Positions 26,988 through 37,765 of a stretch of 64,000 nt of DNA are shown piece after piece. Numbering within the stretch: the first letter of the stretch is position 1; each line of letters starts with the position of its first letter. The notes beneath the pieces are model-generated. The model had not been told where the DNA came from and searched no databases. It saw only the letters and a list, made by a program, of their open reading frames with translations. Origin of the DNA: Paracoccaceae bacterium (lineage in GTDB: Bacteria > Pseudomonadota > Alphaproteobacteria > Rhodobacterales > Rhodobacteraceae); the NCBI GenBank assembly GCA_024236495.1, contig JACKKJ010000003.1:186001-250000 (forward strand), written 5' to 3'. Both the position numbers and the translations under genes were made by a program.

Positions 26988-27704
26988 ATGTTCAACATGG
27001 GCTGGACCGAGCTTCTGGTCATCGGGGTCGTGGCGCTGATCGTCATCGGCCCGCAGGATCTGCCGGAAATGTTCCGCCAGCTTGGGCGGTTCACCGGCAA
27101 GATCCGGTCGATGGGGCGTGAATTCCAGCGCGCCATGGACCAGGCGGCAAAGGAATCGGGCGTCAAGGACGTGGCGAAAGACCTCAAGACCGCAACCTCG
27201 CCCAAGGCGCTTGGCCTTGACGCGGTCAAGGGTGCCGCCGACCGGTTCGAAAAGTGGGATCCGCTGAAGCAGGCCAAGCCCGCGGCAAAGCCGGTGGCGG
27301 AAAAGAAGACCGCCAGCGCGGATGCGGCTTCCCCCGATGCGGCCCCCCCCGATACCGCAGGGCCGGCGAAGCTGACCGGCAAGGCGGCCGACGCCCGGAC
27401 GACTGCCAAGGCCGCCGAGAAGGCGACCGAAAAGCCCGCGCTTGGCCCCGCGACGCAGGCGCTTGCCGACAAGCAGGCCGCGCGCAAGGCGGTGCTGGCC
27501 GAGACGACCGCCAAGCTCAAGGCGATCGACGCGGGCGAAGCTTCGGCGAAGGCCGCGCCCAAGGCCCCGGCAAAGCCGAAGGCGCCCGCAAGGCCCAAGG
27601 CCGCGCCCAAGGCCGGCTCCGCCGCGAAAGGCACCGCCGCCGACACCGCCAAGCCAGAGCCCAAACCGCGCGCGCCGCGGAAGAAGAAGGCCCCCGAGGC
27701 ATGA
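26988..27704 (+). CDS. tatB: Sec-independent protein translocase TatB
   Basis: This 238-residue TatB has a short N-terminal membrane helix ending in the [15 protein letters not shown] hinge and an amphipathic helix to about residue 60. The tail of about 150 residues is extremely Ala/Lys/Pro-rich, with many K-A-P repeats, and strongly basic. TatB forms the signal-peptide receptor with TatC. E. coli TatB is 171 residues, so the tail is extended. The ATGA overlap with tatC suggests coupling. Confidence 0.94.
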   Translation: MFNMGWTELLVIGVVALIVIGPQDLPEMFRQLGRFTGKIRSMGREFQRAMDQAAKESGVKDVAKDLKTATSPKALGLDAVKGAADRFEKWDPLKQAKPAAKPVAEKKTASADAASPDAAPPDTAGPAKLTGKAADARTTAKAAEKATEKPALGPATQALADKQAARKAVLAETTAKLKAIDAGEASAKAAPKAPAKPKAPARPKAAPKAGSAAKGTAADTAKPEPKPRAPRKKKAPEA

Positions 27705-28618
27705 CGAACACCGATCAGCTCGACGATTCGACCGCGCCGCTTGTCGAACATCTGCGCGAACTTCGCACCCGCATCCTTTATTCCATCGGCGCCTTCGCCG
27801 TCTGCTTCGTGCTGGGCTATCTGGTCTGGGAATACATCTTCAAGTTCCTGACCCACCCGATGTGCATGGTGCTGACCGAACGCGGTCAGCAGTGCCAGCT
27901 GATCCTGGTCAAGATGCAGGAAGGGTTCTTCGTCGCCATCAAGATCGCCCTTTGGGGCGGTTTCGCGATGGCCTTCCCGATCATCGCCTACCAGATGTGG
28001 CGTTTCATCGCGCCGGGGCTCTACCGTTCCGAAAAGGCGGCATTCCTGCCCTTCCTGGTCGCCTCGCCGGTGATGTTCCTGATCGGCGGCGCCTTCGCCT
28101 ACTACATCATCCTGCCCTTCGCCTTCCGCTTTTTCCTGGGCTTCCAGGATGTCTTTGCCGACGCGATCGAGGCGGGCGGTTCGCTGTCGTCGCCGCCGAC
28201 CGGCATTTCCTTCATGGGGTCGATGGAAGCCTATCTGTCGCTGACCATGACCTTCGTCCTGGCCTTCGGCCTGTGCTTCCAGCTTCCGGTCCTGCTGACA
28301 CTGATGGGCAAGGCGGGGCTCATCTCTTCCAGCGGGCTCAAGGCGACGCGCAAGTACGCCGTCGTCGCGATCCTTGCGGTTTCGGCGCTTGTCACCCCGC
28401 CCGACGTCTTTTCGCAGGTCATTCTCTTCTGCGCGGTCTATCCGCTTTACGAGCTGTCGATCTTCCTGATCGTTCGCTTCGAACGGGACCGGGAGGCACA
28501 GGCCCGCGCCGACGGAACCTGGGACGAGGATGACGAAGACGAGGACGCCGACGGCGGGGACAGCGGCAGCGACGGCGGCAGCGACAGCGCCGGGGCCAGC
28601 GGCGGGGAGAGGGCGTGA
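27701..28618 (+). CDS. tatC: Sec-independent protein translocase TatC
   Basis: This 305-residue receptor core of the Tat translocase has six transmembrane helices. The N-terminal cytoplasmic motif is [14 protein letters not shown], and [21 protein letters not shown] and [12 protein letters not shown] mark conserved loops. After the last helix (about residue 262) there is a 40-residue tail very rich in Asp, Gly and Ser ([19 protein letters not shown]), longer than in E. coli TatC (258). The stop overlaps the next gene by GTGA. Confidence 0.95.
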   Translation: MTNTDQLDDSTAPLVEHLRELRTRILYSIGAFAVCFVLGYLVWEYIFKFLTHPMCMVLTERGQQCQLILVKMQEGFFVAIKIALWGGFAMAFPIIAYQMWRFIAPGLYRSEKAAFLPFLVASPVMFLIGGAFAYYIILPFAFRFFLGFQDVFADAIEAGGSLSSPPTGISFMGSMEAYLSLTMTFVLAFGLCFQLPVLLTLMGKAGLISSSGLKATRKYAVVAILAVSALVTPPDVFSQVILFCAVYPLYELSIFLIVRFERDREAQARADGTWDEDDEDEDADGGDSGSDGGSDSAGASGGERA

Positions 28619-29454
28619 GCGACGACCTCAGCCGCATCGCCGATGCGCTTGAGCGGATCGCCCCGGCGCCCGCCCGCGCCCCCGACTGGACGGCGGCGGA
28701 AGCCTTTGTCTGGCACACCGCGCCCGACCGGCTGGATCCGGTACCCGAGGTCGCGCGGGTGGAACTGTCGCTTCTGGTCGCGGTCGACCGGGCGCGAAAC
28801 ACACTTCTCGAAAACACGCTCCAGTTCGCGCGCGGCTACCCGGCGAACAACGCGCTTCTCTGGGGTGCGCGCGGGATGGGCAAGTCCTCGCTCGTCAAGG
28901 CGGTCCATGCCGAGGTGCTCCGGCAGGGGTTGGGGCTGAAGATCGTGGAACTCAGCCGCGAAGACCTGCCCAGCATCGGGCGGCTTCTGGCGCATCTGCG
29001 CGCGGCGCGCGACCACCGGTTCCTTCTTTTCTGCGACGACCTGTCTTTTTCGCACGACGATCAGCACTACAAGGCGCTGAAGGCGGTGCTGGACGGCGGG
29101 ATCGAGGGGCGCCCCGCCAACGTCATCTTCTACGCGACGTCGAACCGGCGCCACCTGATGCCGCGCGACATGATCGAGAACGAACGCTCAAGCGCCATCA
29201 ACCCCTCCGAGGCGGTGGAGGAGAAGGTGTCGCTGTCCGACCGGTTCGGCCTTTGGCTGGGGTTCCACCCCTGCAGCCAGGACGAATACCTGGCGATGAT
29301 CCGTGGATATTGCGCGGCCTGGGGCGTGGCGATCGACGAAGACACGCTGCGCGCCGAGGCGATCGAATGGCAGGCCACGCGCGGCGCCCGTTCGGGCCGC
29401 GTGGCCTGGCAGTTCTTCACCGATCTTGCGGGACGGCGCGGCGTTCGTCTTTGA
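28615..29454 (+). CDS. DUF815-family ATPase
   Basis: This 279-residue P-loop protein shows Walker [13 protein letters not shown] (about residues 83-94), a Walker B-like LLFCDDLSF and a sensor-type [14 protein letters not shown]. This is the arrangement of DUF815, a AAA-like family predicted to act as an ATPase. The GTG start overlaps the tatC stop, so it is probably made with TatC; whether it has any role in Tat export is unknown. It converges on the lipoprotein gene 20 bp downstream. Confidence 0.88.
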   Translation: MSDDLSRIADALERIAPAPARAPDWTAAEAFVWHTAPDRLDPVPEVARVELSLLVAVDRARNTLLENTLQFARGYPANNALLWGARGMGKSSLVKAVHAEVLRQGLGLKIVELSREDLPSIGRLLAHLRAARDHRFLLFCDDLSFSHDDQHYKALKAVLDGGIEGRPANVIFYATSNRRHLMPRDMIENERSSAINPSEAVEEKVSLSDRFGLWLGFHPCSQDEYLAMIRGYCAAWGVAIDEDTLRAEAIEWQATRGARSGRVAWQFFTDLAGRRGVRL

Positions 29455-29473
29455 TCCGCGCCGCCTGCCGGGA

Positions 29474-30646
29474 TCACTTCAGGTAGGGAACCGGGTCCGT
29501 GCTTTCGAGCCCCTCGCGCACCTCGAAATGGACGAAGGCGGGGTTCGCGTTGCGCACCACGGCGATCGGTTGCCCGCGCTTGACCTTGTCGCCCTTGGCG
29601 ACCTTGATCCCGTCGATATTGGCATAGACCGTCAAAAGGTTGCCGTCGTGGCGGATCACCAGGATCGGCACCTGGTCGGTATCCTTGGTGATCGCGGCCA
29701 CGGTTCCGTCGCCTGCGGCCTTCACCGGCGTGCCGGCGGCGGCGCCAATGTCGATCCCCTCGTTCTTCTTCTTCTGGTAGGGACGGATGATCTTGCCGTC
29801 GACCGGCATGCCAAGCCGCGCCGCCGATGTGCGCTGTGCGCCCAGATCGGGCGAAGGGGGCGTGGCCGTCGCGGCGGCGGCGGGGGTCGTCTTTTCGGCA
29901 GGCAGCGGGGTCGAGGCCGAAGGCGGCACCGGCGTGGGCGACCCCTGGCCCGGTTCGGTGACCGGGTCCGACAGCGTGCCGCTTGCGGCCAGCGGGATCA
30001 AAAGGTACTGGCCCTCGCGCACCGAAAGGTCGGCGCCAAGCCCGTTCCAGTCCCCCAGCGCCTTGACGTTGACGTTGTAAAGCCGCGCGATCGAATAGGC
30101 GGTTTCGCCGCGCTGGACACGATGGCGGATCGGTTCGCCCACCGGCGCGCTGCCCGGCTTTGCGGCGGCAGCCTGCGCCGAGGTGGTGCCCCCCGTCTGC
30201 GCCCGGTCGATGGCCGAGGACGCGATCGAGGTCACGTCGATGCCGCCGCCGGGGGCGGCCGTCACTGGAACGCCGGGCGTGCCGACCGGACCCGCCGCGA
30301 CCCGCGACGGCAGGACCAGAAGTTCGCCCCGGCGCAGCGAGGTGCCCATCGGCACCGCGTTGAACCGCGCCAGTTCCTCGGCGTTCACGCCGACACGGGT
30401 CGCGACCGTGGCGACCGTGTCGCCATCCTGGGTGACCGCCACCTGGTAGTTGGGATAGGTGATGACGCCGCGTGCATCGGTCTGCGGACGGGCCTGTACG
30501 GCCTGGGTCGCGGCCCCGGCCGTCGAGAACCCGCCCGGGCCATAGCGCCTCAGGTCGGGGTCAAAGCCGTTACAGGCCGACAGCGCCAGAACGGAAGCGC
30601 CCATCACGGACAGGGAAAGCCACCGGTTCCTGGGGGAAGACATCAT
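29474..30646 (-). CDS. nlpD: LysM/M23 peptidase-domain lipoprotein, NlpD-like
   Basis: This 390-residue envelope protein has a lipobox-type signal (SVMGASVLALSAC, lipidated Cys at about residue 24). Two LysM peptidoglycan-binding repeats follow (around YQVAVTQDGDTVATVATRVG and HRVQRGETAYSIARLYNV), then a Pro/Ala-rich linker and a C-terminal M23 fold (GMPVDGKIIRPY..EGIDIGAAAGTPVKAAGDGTV). The H-x-x-x-D and HxH zinc ligands look degraded (GIDIG instead of HxGxD; VHFEVR keeps one His), as in NlpD/EnvC amidase activators. The surE-pcm-nlpD order supports the name. Confidence 0.88.
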   Translation of the reverse strand: MMSSPRNRWLSLSVMGASVLALSACNGFDPDLRRYGPGGFSTAGAATQAVQARPQTDARGVITYPNYQVAVTQDGDTVATVATRVGVNAEELARFNAVPMGTSLRRGELLVLPSRVAAGPVGTPGVPVTAAPGGGIDVTSIASSAIDRAQTGGTTSAQAAAAKPGSAPVGEPIRHRVQRGETAYSIARLYNVNVKALGDWNGLGADLSVREGQYLLIPLAASGTLSDPVTEPGQGSPTPVPPSASTPLPAEKTTPAAAATATPPSPDLGAQRTSAARLGMPVDGKIIRPYQKKKNEGIDIGAAAGTPVKAAGDGTVAAITKDTDQVPILVIRHDGNLLTVYANIDGIKVAKGDKVKRGQPIAVVRNANPAFVHFEVREGLESTDPVPYLK

Positions 30647-30704
30647 CGCTCGCTCCTCATCGCACGGGCCCCGTTTTCCGGGCCTTTGTCGTTGTCACCG
30701 GGGC

Positions 30705-31346
30705 TCAATCCTGCCCCAGCCCCTCGACCAGCGGCACGAAGCGCACCGGCCGAAGTTCCTCGTAATCATAGCCGCTGGCGGTCCGCGTGACCCGGATCAG
30801 GCTTTGAACGGCGTCCGACTGCCCCACCGGCAGAACCATGATACCGCCTTCGCGCAACTGAGCCAATAGGGGCCCCGGGGGGTCTTCGGCGGCGGCGGTC
30901 ACGATGATCCGGTCAAAGGGCGCCTGTTCGGGAAGGCCCCGGCTGCCGTCCGCGACGATCGCGGTGATGTTGGTCAGGTCAAGCGCGTCGAACACCTCCT
31001 GCGCCTCGCGGACAAGGCGGCGGTGACGTTCGACCGTGTAGACGCGCCGGGCCAATTGGCTGAGGATCGCGGCCTGGTAGCCGGAGCCGGTCCCGATCTC
31101 CAGCACCTTGTCGCGCGGCCCGACGTTCAGCGCCTGGGTCATCAGGCCGACGACCGAAGGCTGGCTGATCGTCTGACCGCAGGCGATGGGCAGCGGCGTA
31201 TCCTCGTAGGCGCGTTCGGCGAACAGGCCCTTGACGAACAGGCCACGGTCGATGCGTTCCATCGCCGACAGGACCGCCGGGTCCGTCACCCCCCGTGAGC
31301 GGAGCGCGTAGAGAAAGCGCATCTTCCGCTCTGCCGCGTCGGTCAT
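30705..31346 (-). CDS. pcm: protein-L-isoaspartate O-methyltransferase
   Basis: This 213-residue SAM-dependent enzyme repairs isoaspartyl residues in aged proteins. Motif I is [13 protein letters not shown] (about residues 83-95). The upstream [23 protein letters not shown] segment and the later TVERH and [16 protein letters not shown] segments are family hallmarks. The length matches the family. The ATG overlaps the surE stop (ATGA). The surE-pcm-nlpD order is the same as in gammaproteobacteria, here without rpoS. Confidence 0.94.
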   Translation of the reverse strand: MTDAAERKMRFLYALRSRGVTDPAVLSAMERIDRGLFVKGLFAERAYEDTPLPIACGQTISQPSVVGLMTQALNVGPRDKVLEIGTGSGYQAAILSQLARRVYTVERHRRLVREAQEVFDALDLTNITAIVADGSRGLPEQAPFDRIIVTAAAEDPPGPLLAQLREGGIMVLPVGQSDAVQSLIRVTRTASGYDYEELRPVRFVPLVEGLGQD

Positions 31347-32128
31347 GCCAGCGCGGCCTCCAGCGCCTCAAGCCGGTCATGCGCGGTCAGGTCCGCGCGC
31401 ATCGGCGTCACCGCGATATAGCCCTCGAGGTTGACCGCGACATCGGTGCCGGGGGCCGTCGGTTCGTGTTGCGGCCCGCCCTTGATCCACAGGAACTTGC
31501 GCCCGGATGGCGAGATATGGGGCTCCACCCCGAAGAAGGTGTCGCGCCGGTAGCCCTGCGCCGCGACCCGCGTGCCCTTGACGCCGGAAGCGGCGACCGG
31601 CGGGAAGTTCACGTTGTAGAAGACGCGGTAGTCCTGCGGTTCCCAGAACCCTTTTTCCAGAAGATCGCGCACCACCTTTGCCCCGTGAACCCGGGCGGCC
31701 TCGAACGGGTCGTCGATCTCGTTCGTCTCGGGGCCCATGAACTGCGACAGCGCGATCGCGGGCACGCCCTGAAGCGCGGCTTCCATCGCGCCGCCGATGG
31801 TGCCGGAATAAAGCACGTTCTCGCCCGCGTTGTTGCCTCGGTTCACGCCGGACAGGACCAGATCGGGGCGGCGGCCCTGAAAGACATCGTAGATGCCGGC
31901 CAGCACGCAGTCCGCCGGGCTCCCCTCGGCCGCGTAGCGGCGGGGGGCGAGCTTGGCGATCATCATCGGATGGGTGTAGGAAATGCAGTGCCCGACGCCG
32001 GATTGTTCGAAGGCGGGGGCAACCGTCCAGACCTCGCCCGTCGCGCCGGCGATCTCGGTCGCGATTTCGTGCAGGACCTGGAGCCCCGGGGCATTGATGC
32101 CGTCGTCGTTGGTGATGAGAATGCGCAT
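31343..32128 (-). CDS. surE: 5'/3'-nucleotidase SurE
   Basis: This 261-residue metal-dependent nucleoside monophosphatase has the N-terminal metal site [10 protein letters not shown] (D8, D9). Further family motifs are [24 protein letters not shown], including the Asn ligand, and the SPADCV segment. The start at 32128 is chosen because [10 protein letters not shown] is the invariant opening and AAGGGAC lies just upstream; an ATG seven codons earlier adds nothing conserved. It is first in surE-pcm-nlpD. Confidence 0.95.
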   Translation of the reverse strand: MRILITNDDGINAPGLQVLHEIATEIAGATGEVWTVAPAFEQSGVGHCISYTHPMMIAKLAPRRYAAEGSPADCVLAGIYDVFQGRRPDLVLSGVNRGNNAGENVLYSGTIGGAMEAALQGVPAIALSQFMGPETNEIDDPFEAARVHGAKVVRDLLEKGFWEPQDYRVFYNVNFPPVAASGVKGTRVAAQGYRRDTFFGVEPHISPSGRKFLWIKGGPQHEPTAPGTDVAVNLEGYIAVTPMRADLTAHDRLEALEAALA

Positions 32129-32258
32129 GTCCCTTGCCCGTCCGCCCATTGTGCCCCCCCGACGCCGCCCATGCGGCCAGGGCCGGTGTTTTCCCCTGCT
32201 TAGACGGAAGCGGCGGGCAGGTAAAGGCGCGGGGGCCGACCGGCCGGTCCGAACCCGG

Positions 32259-32328
32259 ATCGGGCCGGGTCATGGCGGGGGCGGGTCAGGGGGCCGGGTC
32301 AGCGGGCCGGGTCAGCGGGGCGGGGTCA
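32259..32328. repeat. tandem GC-rich repeat, 13-15-bp units ending GGGTCA
   Basis: Five adjacent units end in GGGTCA. The last three cover 32289-32301, 32302-32314 and 32315-32328, with core GGGCCGGGTCA. The last unit contains the SDR stop codon (TCA on the + strand), so the array sits at the 3' end of that gene and upstream of surE. Confidence 0.7.
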
Positions 32329-32994
32329 AAGCGTGGCGATAAGGCGCCGGGCCTCGTCGTGGATATCGGCCAGCGCCGCCCGGTCCTCGCCGGGGTAGAA
32401 CCGGGCGCGGGTCGCGGTGGCCATCGGGCGCGGCGTCGCAATCACGACGCGCGGGCCGATCCGGGCGGTTTCCGCCTGCCAGCTTTGCGCCAGCGCGATC
32501 TGGGCTGCCTTGGTCGCGCCATAGGCGCCAAAGAACCTTTCGCCACCACGCGGATCGTCCAGAAACAGCGCCGTGCCGCCCCGAACCCGCAACAGCGGCT
32601 CGACCAGCGGGATCAGGCTTGCGGTGGCGCGGATGTTGGTCGCCAGGCACTTGTCCAGATCCTTGAGGTCCAGGCTGCCCGCCGGCGCCAGGGGCGCGGC
32701 ATGGATCGCGGCATGGACCCAAAGGCCAAGCCCGCCCCAGCGCCCGGCGATGGACTGCGCCAGATGGATCATCGCCTTGTCGTCGGCAATGTCCATCGGG
32801 GCCAGCGTCGCCTGGCCGCCGGCGGCCTGGATGCGATCGTCAAGTTCCTCAAGCCCGCCGACGGTGCGGGCGACGGCGATGACGTGCCAGCCCGCGGCGC
32901 CAAGCGCCGAGGCCAGGGCGAAGCCAAGGCCGCGCGAGGCGCCGGTGACAAGCGCGACCCGGGCGGCGGCGGGATCTGACTGGGTATCGTTCAT
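32326..32994 (-). CDS. SDR family NAD(P)-dependent oxidoreductase
   Basis: This 222-residue short-chain dehydrogenase has the cofactor motif TGASRGLGFALASAL at residues 18-32 and a YGATKAAQIALAQSW segment giving the catalytic Tyr and Lys (YxxxK). A WVHAAIHAAPL segment stands where NNAG normally lies, so the NNAG motif is degraded. The start at 32994 has a strong AAGGAG ribosome site. The substrate is unknown. It is divergent from bioY and not obviously in an operon. Confidence 0.86.
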   Translation of the reverse strand: MNDTQSDPAAARVALVTGASRGLGFALASALGAAGWHVIAVARTVGGLEELDDRIQAAGGQATLAPMDIADDKAMIHLAQSIAGRWGGLGLWVHAAIHAAPLAPAGSLDLKDLDKCLATNIRATASLIPLVEPLLRVRGGTALFLDDPRGGERFFGAYGATKAAQIALAQSWQAETARIGPRVVIATPRPMATATRARFYPGEDRAALADIHDEARRLIATL

Positions 32995-33039
32995 GGCCGC
33001 TCCTTTGGCATTCCGGCAGGGCGGGCGCAACAGAATTGA

Positions 33040-33068
33040 TTGACAGGACGCCGCGCCGCAGCGAAATT
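33040..33068 (+). promoter_or_regulatory. candidate promoter of bioY
   Basis: TTGACA (33040-33045) is a perfect -35. After 17 bp the -10 would be GAAATT (33063-33068), a weak match. It lies between the divergent SDR gene and bioY. I see no BioR-type TTATxxATAA operator here. Confidence 0.35.
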
Positions 33069-33101
33069 GCGCGCCAAATCATCCTAAGGAAGGACGCCGA
33101 A

Positions 33102-33689
33102 ATGACCCTCTCCAAGGCCCTCGTGCCGTCGCAGTCGCTTCTGACCCGTGCGCTCATGGTTCTGGGCGGTTCGCTTTTCATCGCCGTCGCCGCGCAGGTT
33201 TCGGTCGGGTTCCCGGTGCCGATGACGCTGCAGACGCTGGCCGTGCTGATCGTCGGCCTGACTTTCGGCGCGCGTCTGGGCGCGGCGACGCTTCTTGCCT
33301 ATCTCGCCGAGGGCGCGATGGGGCTGCCGGTCTTTGCCCAGGGCATGAACGGGCTGGCGTTCTTCGGCCCGACCGCCGGCTTCCTTGCCGGCTTTGTCGG
33401 CATGGCCTGGATCGCGGGCTTCGCGACGGACCGCGGCATCAAGGGCCTTGTCCCGACCGCGCTGGTGGCGATCCTCGCCTCGGTCCTTCTTTATGTTCCG
33501 GGCGTGGCCTGGGCGATGCTGGCCGACACCGTCTTCGGTCTCGACGCGACGAAATGGGGCGCCGACAGCTTTGCCTCGATCTGGCAGTACTACATGGCGC
33601 CGTTCCTGCTGGGCGACGCGATCAAGGCCGTCATGGCCGCGCTGATCGTGACCGGCGGCTGGGCCGCGCTGCGGGGCCGCAACGCCTGA
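33102..33689 (+). CDS. bioY: biotin transporter substrate-binding subunit BioY
   Basis: This 195-residue S-component of an ECF-type biotin importer has six hydrophobic helices. Conserved segments are VSVGFPVPMTLQTLAVLIVGLTFGARLGAAT, the GLPVFAQGMNGLAFFGPTAGFLAGF block and LLGDAIKAVMAA. The start at 33102 follows an AAGGAAGGA ribosome site. No bioMN energising genes are adjacent; BioY can work alone or with distant BioMN. It complements the catalytic-only biotin ligase at 13458. A terminator follows directly. Confidence 0.93.
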   Translation: MTLSKALVPSQSLLTRALMVLGGSLFIAVAAQVSVGFPVPMTLQTLAVLIVGLTFGARLGAATLLAYLAEGAMGLPVFAQGMNGLAFFGPTAGFLAGFVGMAWIAGFATDRGIKGLVPTALVAILASVLLYVPGVAWAMLADTVFGLDATKWGADSFASIWQYYMAPFLLGDAIKAVMAALIVTGGWAALRGRNA

Positions 33690-33712
33690 GCCGGGCAGGA
33701 CCCGAGACGATG

Positions 33713-33744
33713 AACGCCGCCCTTCGGGGCGGCGTTTTCATTTT
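33713..33744. terminator. strong rho-independent terminator after bioY
   Basis: AACGCCGCCC (33713-33722) and GGGCGGCGTT (33727-33736) form a perfect 10-bp stem with a TTCG tetraloop, followed by TTCATTTT. The stop codon of the convergent DUF1284 gene lies in the T-rich flank, so it may serve both genes. Confidence 0.9.
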
Positions 33745-34160
33745 CCCTCGTGCAGCCGGCTGAGGGCCGCCTCGCACATGCCGTAGGGTTCCCATTCGCA
33801 CCCCGCGCAGAGCGTCCGCAGGCTGCCGGGCGGCACCTTCGCCCTGATCCGCGCCCGCGCCTCCCCCCAGGTCAGCCGTTCGCGCGGTGTCAGGTCCAGC
33901 GCCGCCGCATGGGCGCGGTCAAGAACCTTGATCTTGTCCTGGCTGGTGCAAAGGTTGCCGCGCCGCTTGGGGCAGGGCGCGCAGATATCGTCCGCCGCCC
34001 CGGTCACCTCGATCACCGTCGCCTCGCCGCCCGCCGCGCGCAGACGTCCCATGACGATCGCCGTCATGTTGGCGGTGAACGCCTCGGAATAGCCCTTTCC
34101 CTCGAAGCCGAGCGAACAGAGGAAATGATGCGGGCGGTAGCGGACGGGCTGCCCGCTCAC
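33738..34160 (-). CDS. DUF1284 domain-containing protein
   Basis: This 140-residue protein has the RYRPHHFLCSLGFEGKGYSEAF opening and clustered cysteines (ICAPCPKRRGNLC, then TLCAGCEW and GMC). These are typical of DUF1284, a probable metal- or iron-sulfur-binding family of unknown function. The ATG overlaps the purF stop (ATGA), making it the last gene of radA-cvpA-purF. Confidence 0.87.
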   Translation of the reverse strand: MSGQPVRYRPHHFLCSLGFEGKGYSEAFTANMTAIVMGRLRAAGGEATVIEVTGAADDICAPCPKRRGNLCTSQDKIKVLDRAHAAALDLTPRERLTWGEARARIRAKVPPGSLRTLCAGCEWEPYGMCEAALSRLHEGK

Positions 34161-35620
34161 TCCGCCGCCTTCATCTCGAAGCCCTGCGCGATCTGGTCAG
34201 AGGGCGCGACGGGATACTGGCCCGAGAAGCAGGCATCGCAATACTGCGGGGATTTGGCGTCACGGCCCTTCGCCTCGCCCACGGCGCGGTAAAGCCCGTC
34301 GAGCGAGATGAACTTGAGGCTGTCGACGCCGATCCAGTCGCGCATCTCTTCCTCGCTCATCGTGGCGGCCAGAAGCTTGCCGCGGTCGGGCGTGTCGACG
34401 CCGTAGAAGCAGGGCCAGGCGGTGGGCGGCGAGGCGATGCGGAAATGCACCTCCGCCGCGCCGGCATCGAGGATCATGTCCTTGATCTTGCGGCTGGTGG
34501 TGCCGCGCACGACCGAGTCGTCAACAAGGATCACCCGCTTGCCCTTGATCAGCGCCCGGTTGACATTGAGCTTGAGGCGCACGCCCATGTTGCGGATCTG
34601 CTCGGTCGGTTCGATGAAGGTCCGGCCCATGTACTGGTTGCGGATGATCCCCATGCCGTAGGGGATGCCGCTTTCGGCGGCATAGCCGATCGCCGCCGGG
34701 GTGCCGCTGTCGGGGACGGGACAGACCAGATCGGCCTCGACCGGGCTTTCGCGGGCCAGTTCCACGCCGATCTGGCGCCGGGTCTCGTAGACCGACCGGC
34801 CGCCAAGGATCGAATCGGGGCGCGAGAAATAGACATGTTCGAAGATGCAGAACCGCGATTTCGCCGGGCTGAACGGGCGGGAGCTTTCGATCTGCCCTTT
34901 CGAGATCACGACCATCTCGCCGGGGTCGATCTCGCGCACGAACTCGGCCCCGATGATGTCCAGCGCACAGGTCTCCGACGACAGGACGAAGCCGTCGTCG
35001 CCGATCCGGCCCAGCACCAGCGGGCGCACACCCAGGGGATCGCGCACGCCGATGAGCTTGGTGCGCGTCATGGCAATGACCGAAAAGGCGCCTTCGACCG
35101 CGCGCAGCGCGTCCTTGATGCGTTCGGAAAGCGATTTCTGGATCGACCGCGCCATCAGGTGAATGATGCATTCGCTGTCCGACGACGACTGGAAGATCGC
35201 GCCGCGTTCGATCAGGTCGCGCCGCAGCGCCGCGGCGTTGGTCAGGTTGCCGTTGTGCGCGATCGCCGCTCCGCCCATCGAAAACTCGCCGAAGAAGGGC
35301 TGCACGTCGCGGATCGCGGTGTTGCCCTTCGAACCGGCGGTGGAATAGCGGACATGGCCGATGGCAAGGCTGCCGGGCAGCATCTGCATCACGTCGGCCT
35401 TGGTGAAATTGTCGCGGATGTAGCCGAAGCGGCGGGCGTTGTTGAAGCCTTCGTGTTCGTCATGGGCGACGATGCCGCCGGCCTCCTGCCCGCGGTGCTG
35501 GAGTGCATGCAGGCCAAGGGCCACGAAATTTGCCGCGTCGGGAACGCCGATCACGCCAAAAACGCCGCACTCCTCCTTCAGCTTGTCGTCGTCGAAGGGG
35601 TGGGCAAGGAAGCGGGTCAT
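34157..35620 (-). CDS. purF: amidophosphoribosyltransferase
   Basis: This 487-residue enzyme converts PRPP and glutamine to phosphoribosylamine, the first step of purine synthesis. An N-terminal propeptide of 17 residues precedes the glutaminase nucleophile C18 (EECGVFGV), exposed after processing. The PRPP loop is VILVDDSVVRGTTSRK, and the YMGRTFIEP region and the late ACFSGQYP follow. The start at 35620 (MTRFLAHPF) is preferred to a TTG two codons earlier. The cvpA-purF pairing is widely conserved. Confidence 0.96.
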   Translation of the reverse strand: MTRFLAHPFDDDKLKEECGVFGVIGVPDAANFVALGLHALQHRGQEAGGIVAHDEHEGFNNARRFGYIRDNFTKADVMQMLPGSLAIGHVRYSTAGSKGNTAIRDVQPFFGEFSMGGAAIAHNGNLTNAAALRRDLIERGAIFQSSSDSECIIHLMARSIQKSLSERIKDALRAVEGAFSVIAMTRTKLIGVRDPLGVRPLVLGRIGDDGFVLSSETCALDIIGAEFVREIDPGEMVVISKGQIESSRPFSPAKSRFCIFEHVYFSRPDSILGGRSVYETRRQIGVELARESPVEADLVCPVPDSGTPAAIGYAAESGIPYGMGIIRNQYMGRTFIEPTEQIRNMGVRLKLNVNRALIKGKRVILVDDSVVRGTTSRKIKDMILDAGAAEVHFRIASPPTAWPCFYGVDTPDRGKLLAATMSEEEMRDWIGVDSLKFISLDGLYRAVGEAKGRDAKSPQYCDACFSGQYPVAPSDQIAQGFEMKAAE

Positions 35621-35712
35621 CGGCAAGGGCTCCGAATCCGGGTCTGTCTTGGCCCTTCATTTAGTGGGATGGGCGGGCGGTGTCACGCCCTGCCGTTCCA
35701 AAAACTGTCTGT

Positions 35713-36351
35713 TCAGCCGCCGGACGACGGCGCGGTCAGCGTCTTGGCGCCTGTCCCGGTGTCATCCGATGGTTCGGCAGGGGCCAGGGGGATGTCGGCA
35801 CCGGCGCAGGACGACACGAGTTCCTCGTACTTGCGAACGACCCAGCCCGGCGCGTCCGTCGGCATCTGTTCGTTCAGCCGAGCCTCGAAGTCCTGAAAGA
35901 TTTCGGCGGAACGGGCATTGTCGACGACCGGGATCGATGACCCCGCAAGGGCGCGCTCGTAGACAAGGAAGGCAACCGCGACCAGCACGATCCCGCGCAG
36001 CGCGCCGAACAGGAAGCCAAGCGCCTGGTCGATGCCGCCAAGCGCGGACCGTTGCACCGCCGAGGCGAAAAGCGGAATGAAGATCGAGGCGACAACCAGC
36101 GTCAGCGCCAGCACGACCGCAAAGGACGCGATCATCGAAAGCTCGCAACTGTCGCCAAGGAAGCGGTCAAGGACCGGGATCTGCTGCACCAGCGGCTGTG
36201 CCTGAGGGGCGAAGACGAAAGCCGCGATCGCGGCCGCGACCCAGCCGCCGATGGCCAGGACCTCGCGCACGAAACCCCGGCTGTAGGCAAGAACTGCCGA
36301 CAGCAGGATGATGACACCGACCCCGGCGTCGACGATGGTGAAGCCTTCCAT
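35713..36351 (-). CDS. cvpA: CvpA family membrane protein
   Basis: This 212-residue protein has about four N-terminal membrane helices (VDAGVGVIILLSAVLAYSRGF, EVLAIGGWVAAAIAAFVFA and others), including the conserved SRG in the first loop. A soluble C-terminal tail ends in a Ser/Thr/Pro-rich stretch. CvpA homologues are needed for colicin V production in E. coli and have been linked to purine biosynthesis regulation and envelope homeostasis. Its place before purF is the usual one. An AGGAGA ribosome site lies upstream. Confidence 0.9.
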   Translation of the reverse strand: MEGFTIVDAGVGVIILLSAVLAYSRGFVREVLAIGGWVAAAIAAFVFAPQAQPLVQQIPVLDRFLGDSCELSMIASFAVVLALTLVVASIFIPLFASAVQRSALGGIDQALGFLFGALRGIVLVAVAFLVYERALAGSSIPVVDNARSAEIFQDFEARLNEQMPTDAPGWVVRKYEELVSSCAGADIPLAPAEPSDDTGTGAKTLTAPSSGG

Positions 36352-36366
36352 GCTCGTTCTCCTGTC

Positions 36367-37737
<1,371 letters not shown>

Positions 37738-37765
37738 GCCGCTTCCTGCCCGATGCCGCCCCGTC

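Noticed and set aside
33001..33101. BioR operator upstream of bioY
   Set aside because: No TTATxxATAA-like palindrome is present; the region has only a TTGACA and GC-rich sequence.
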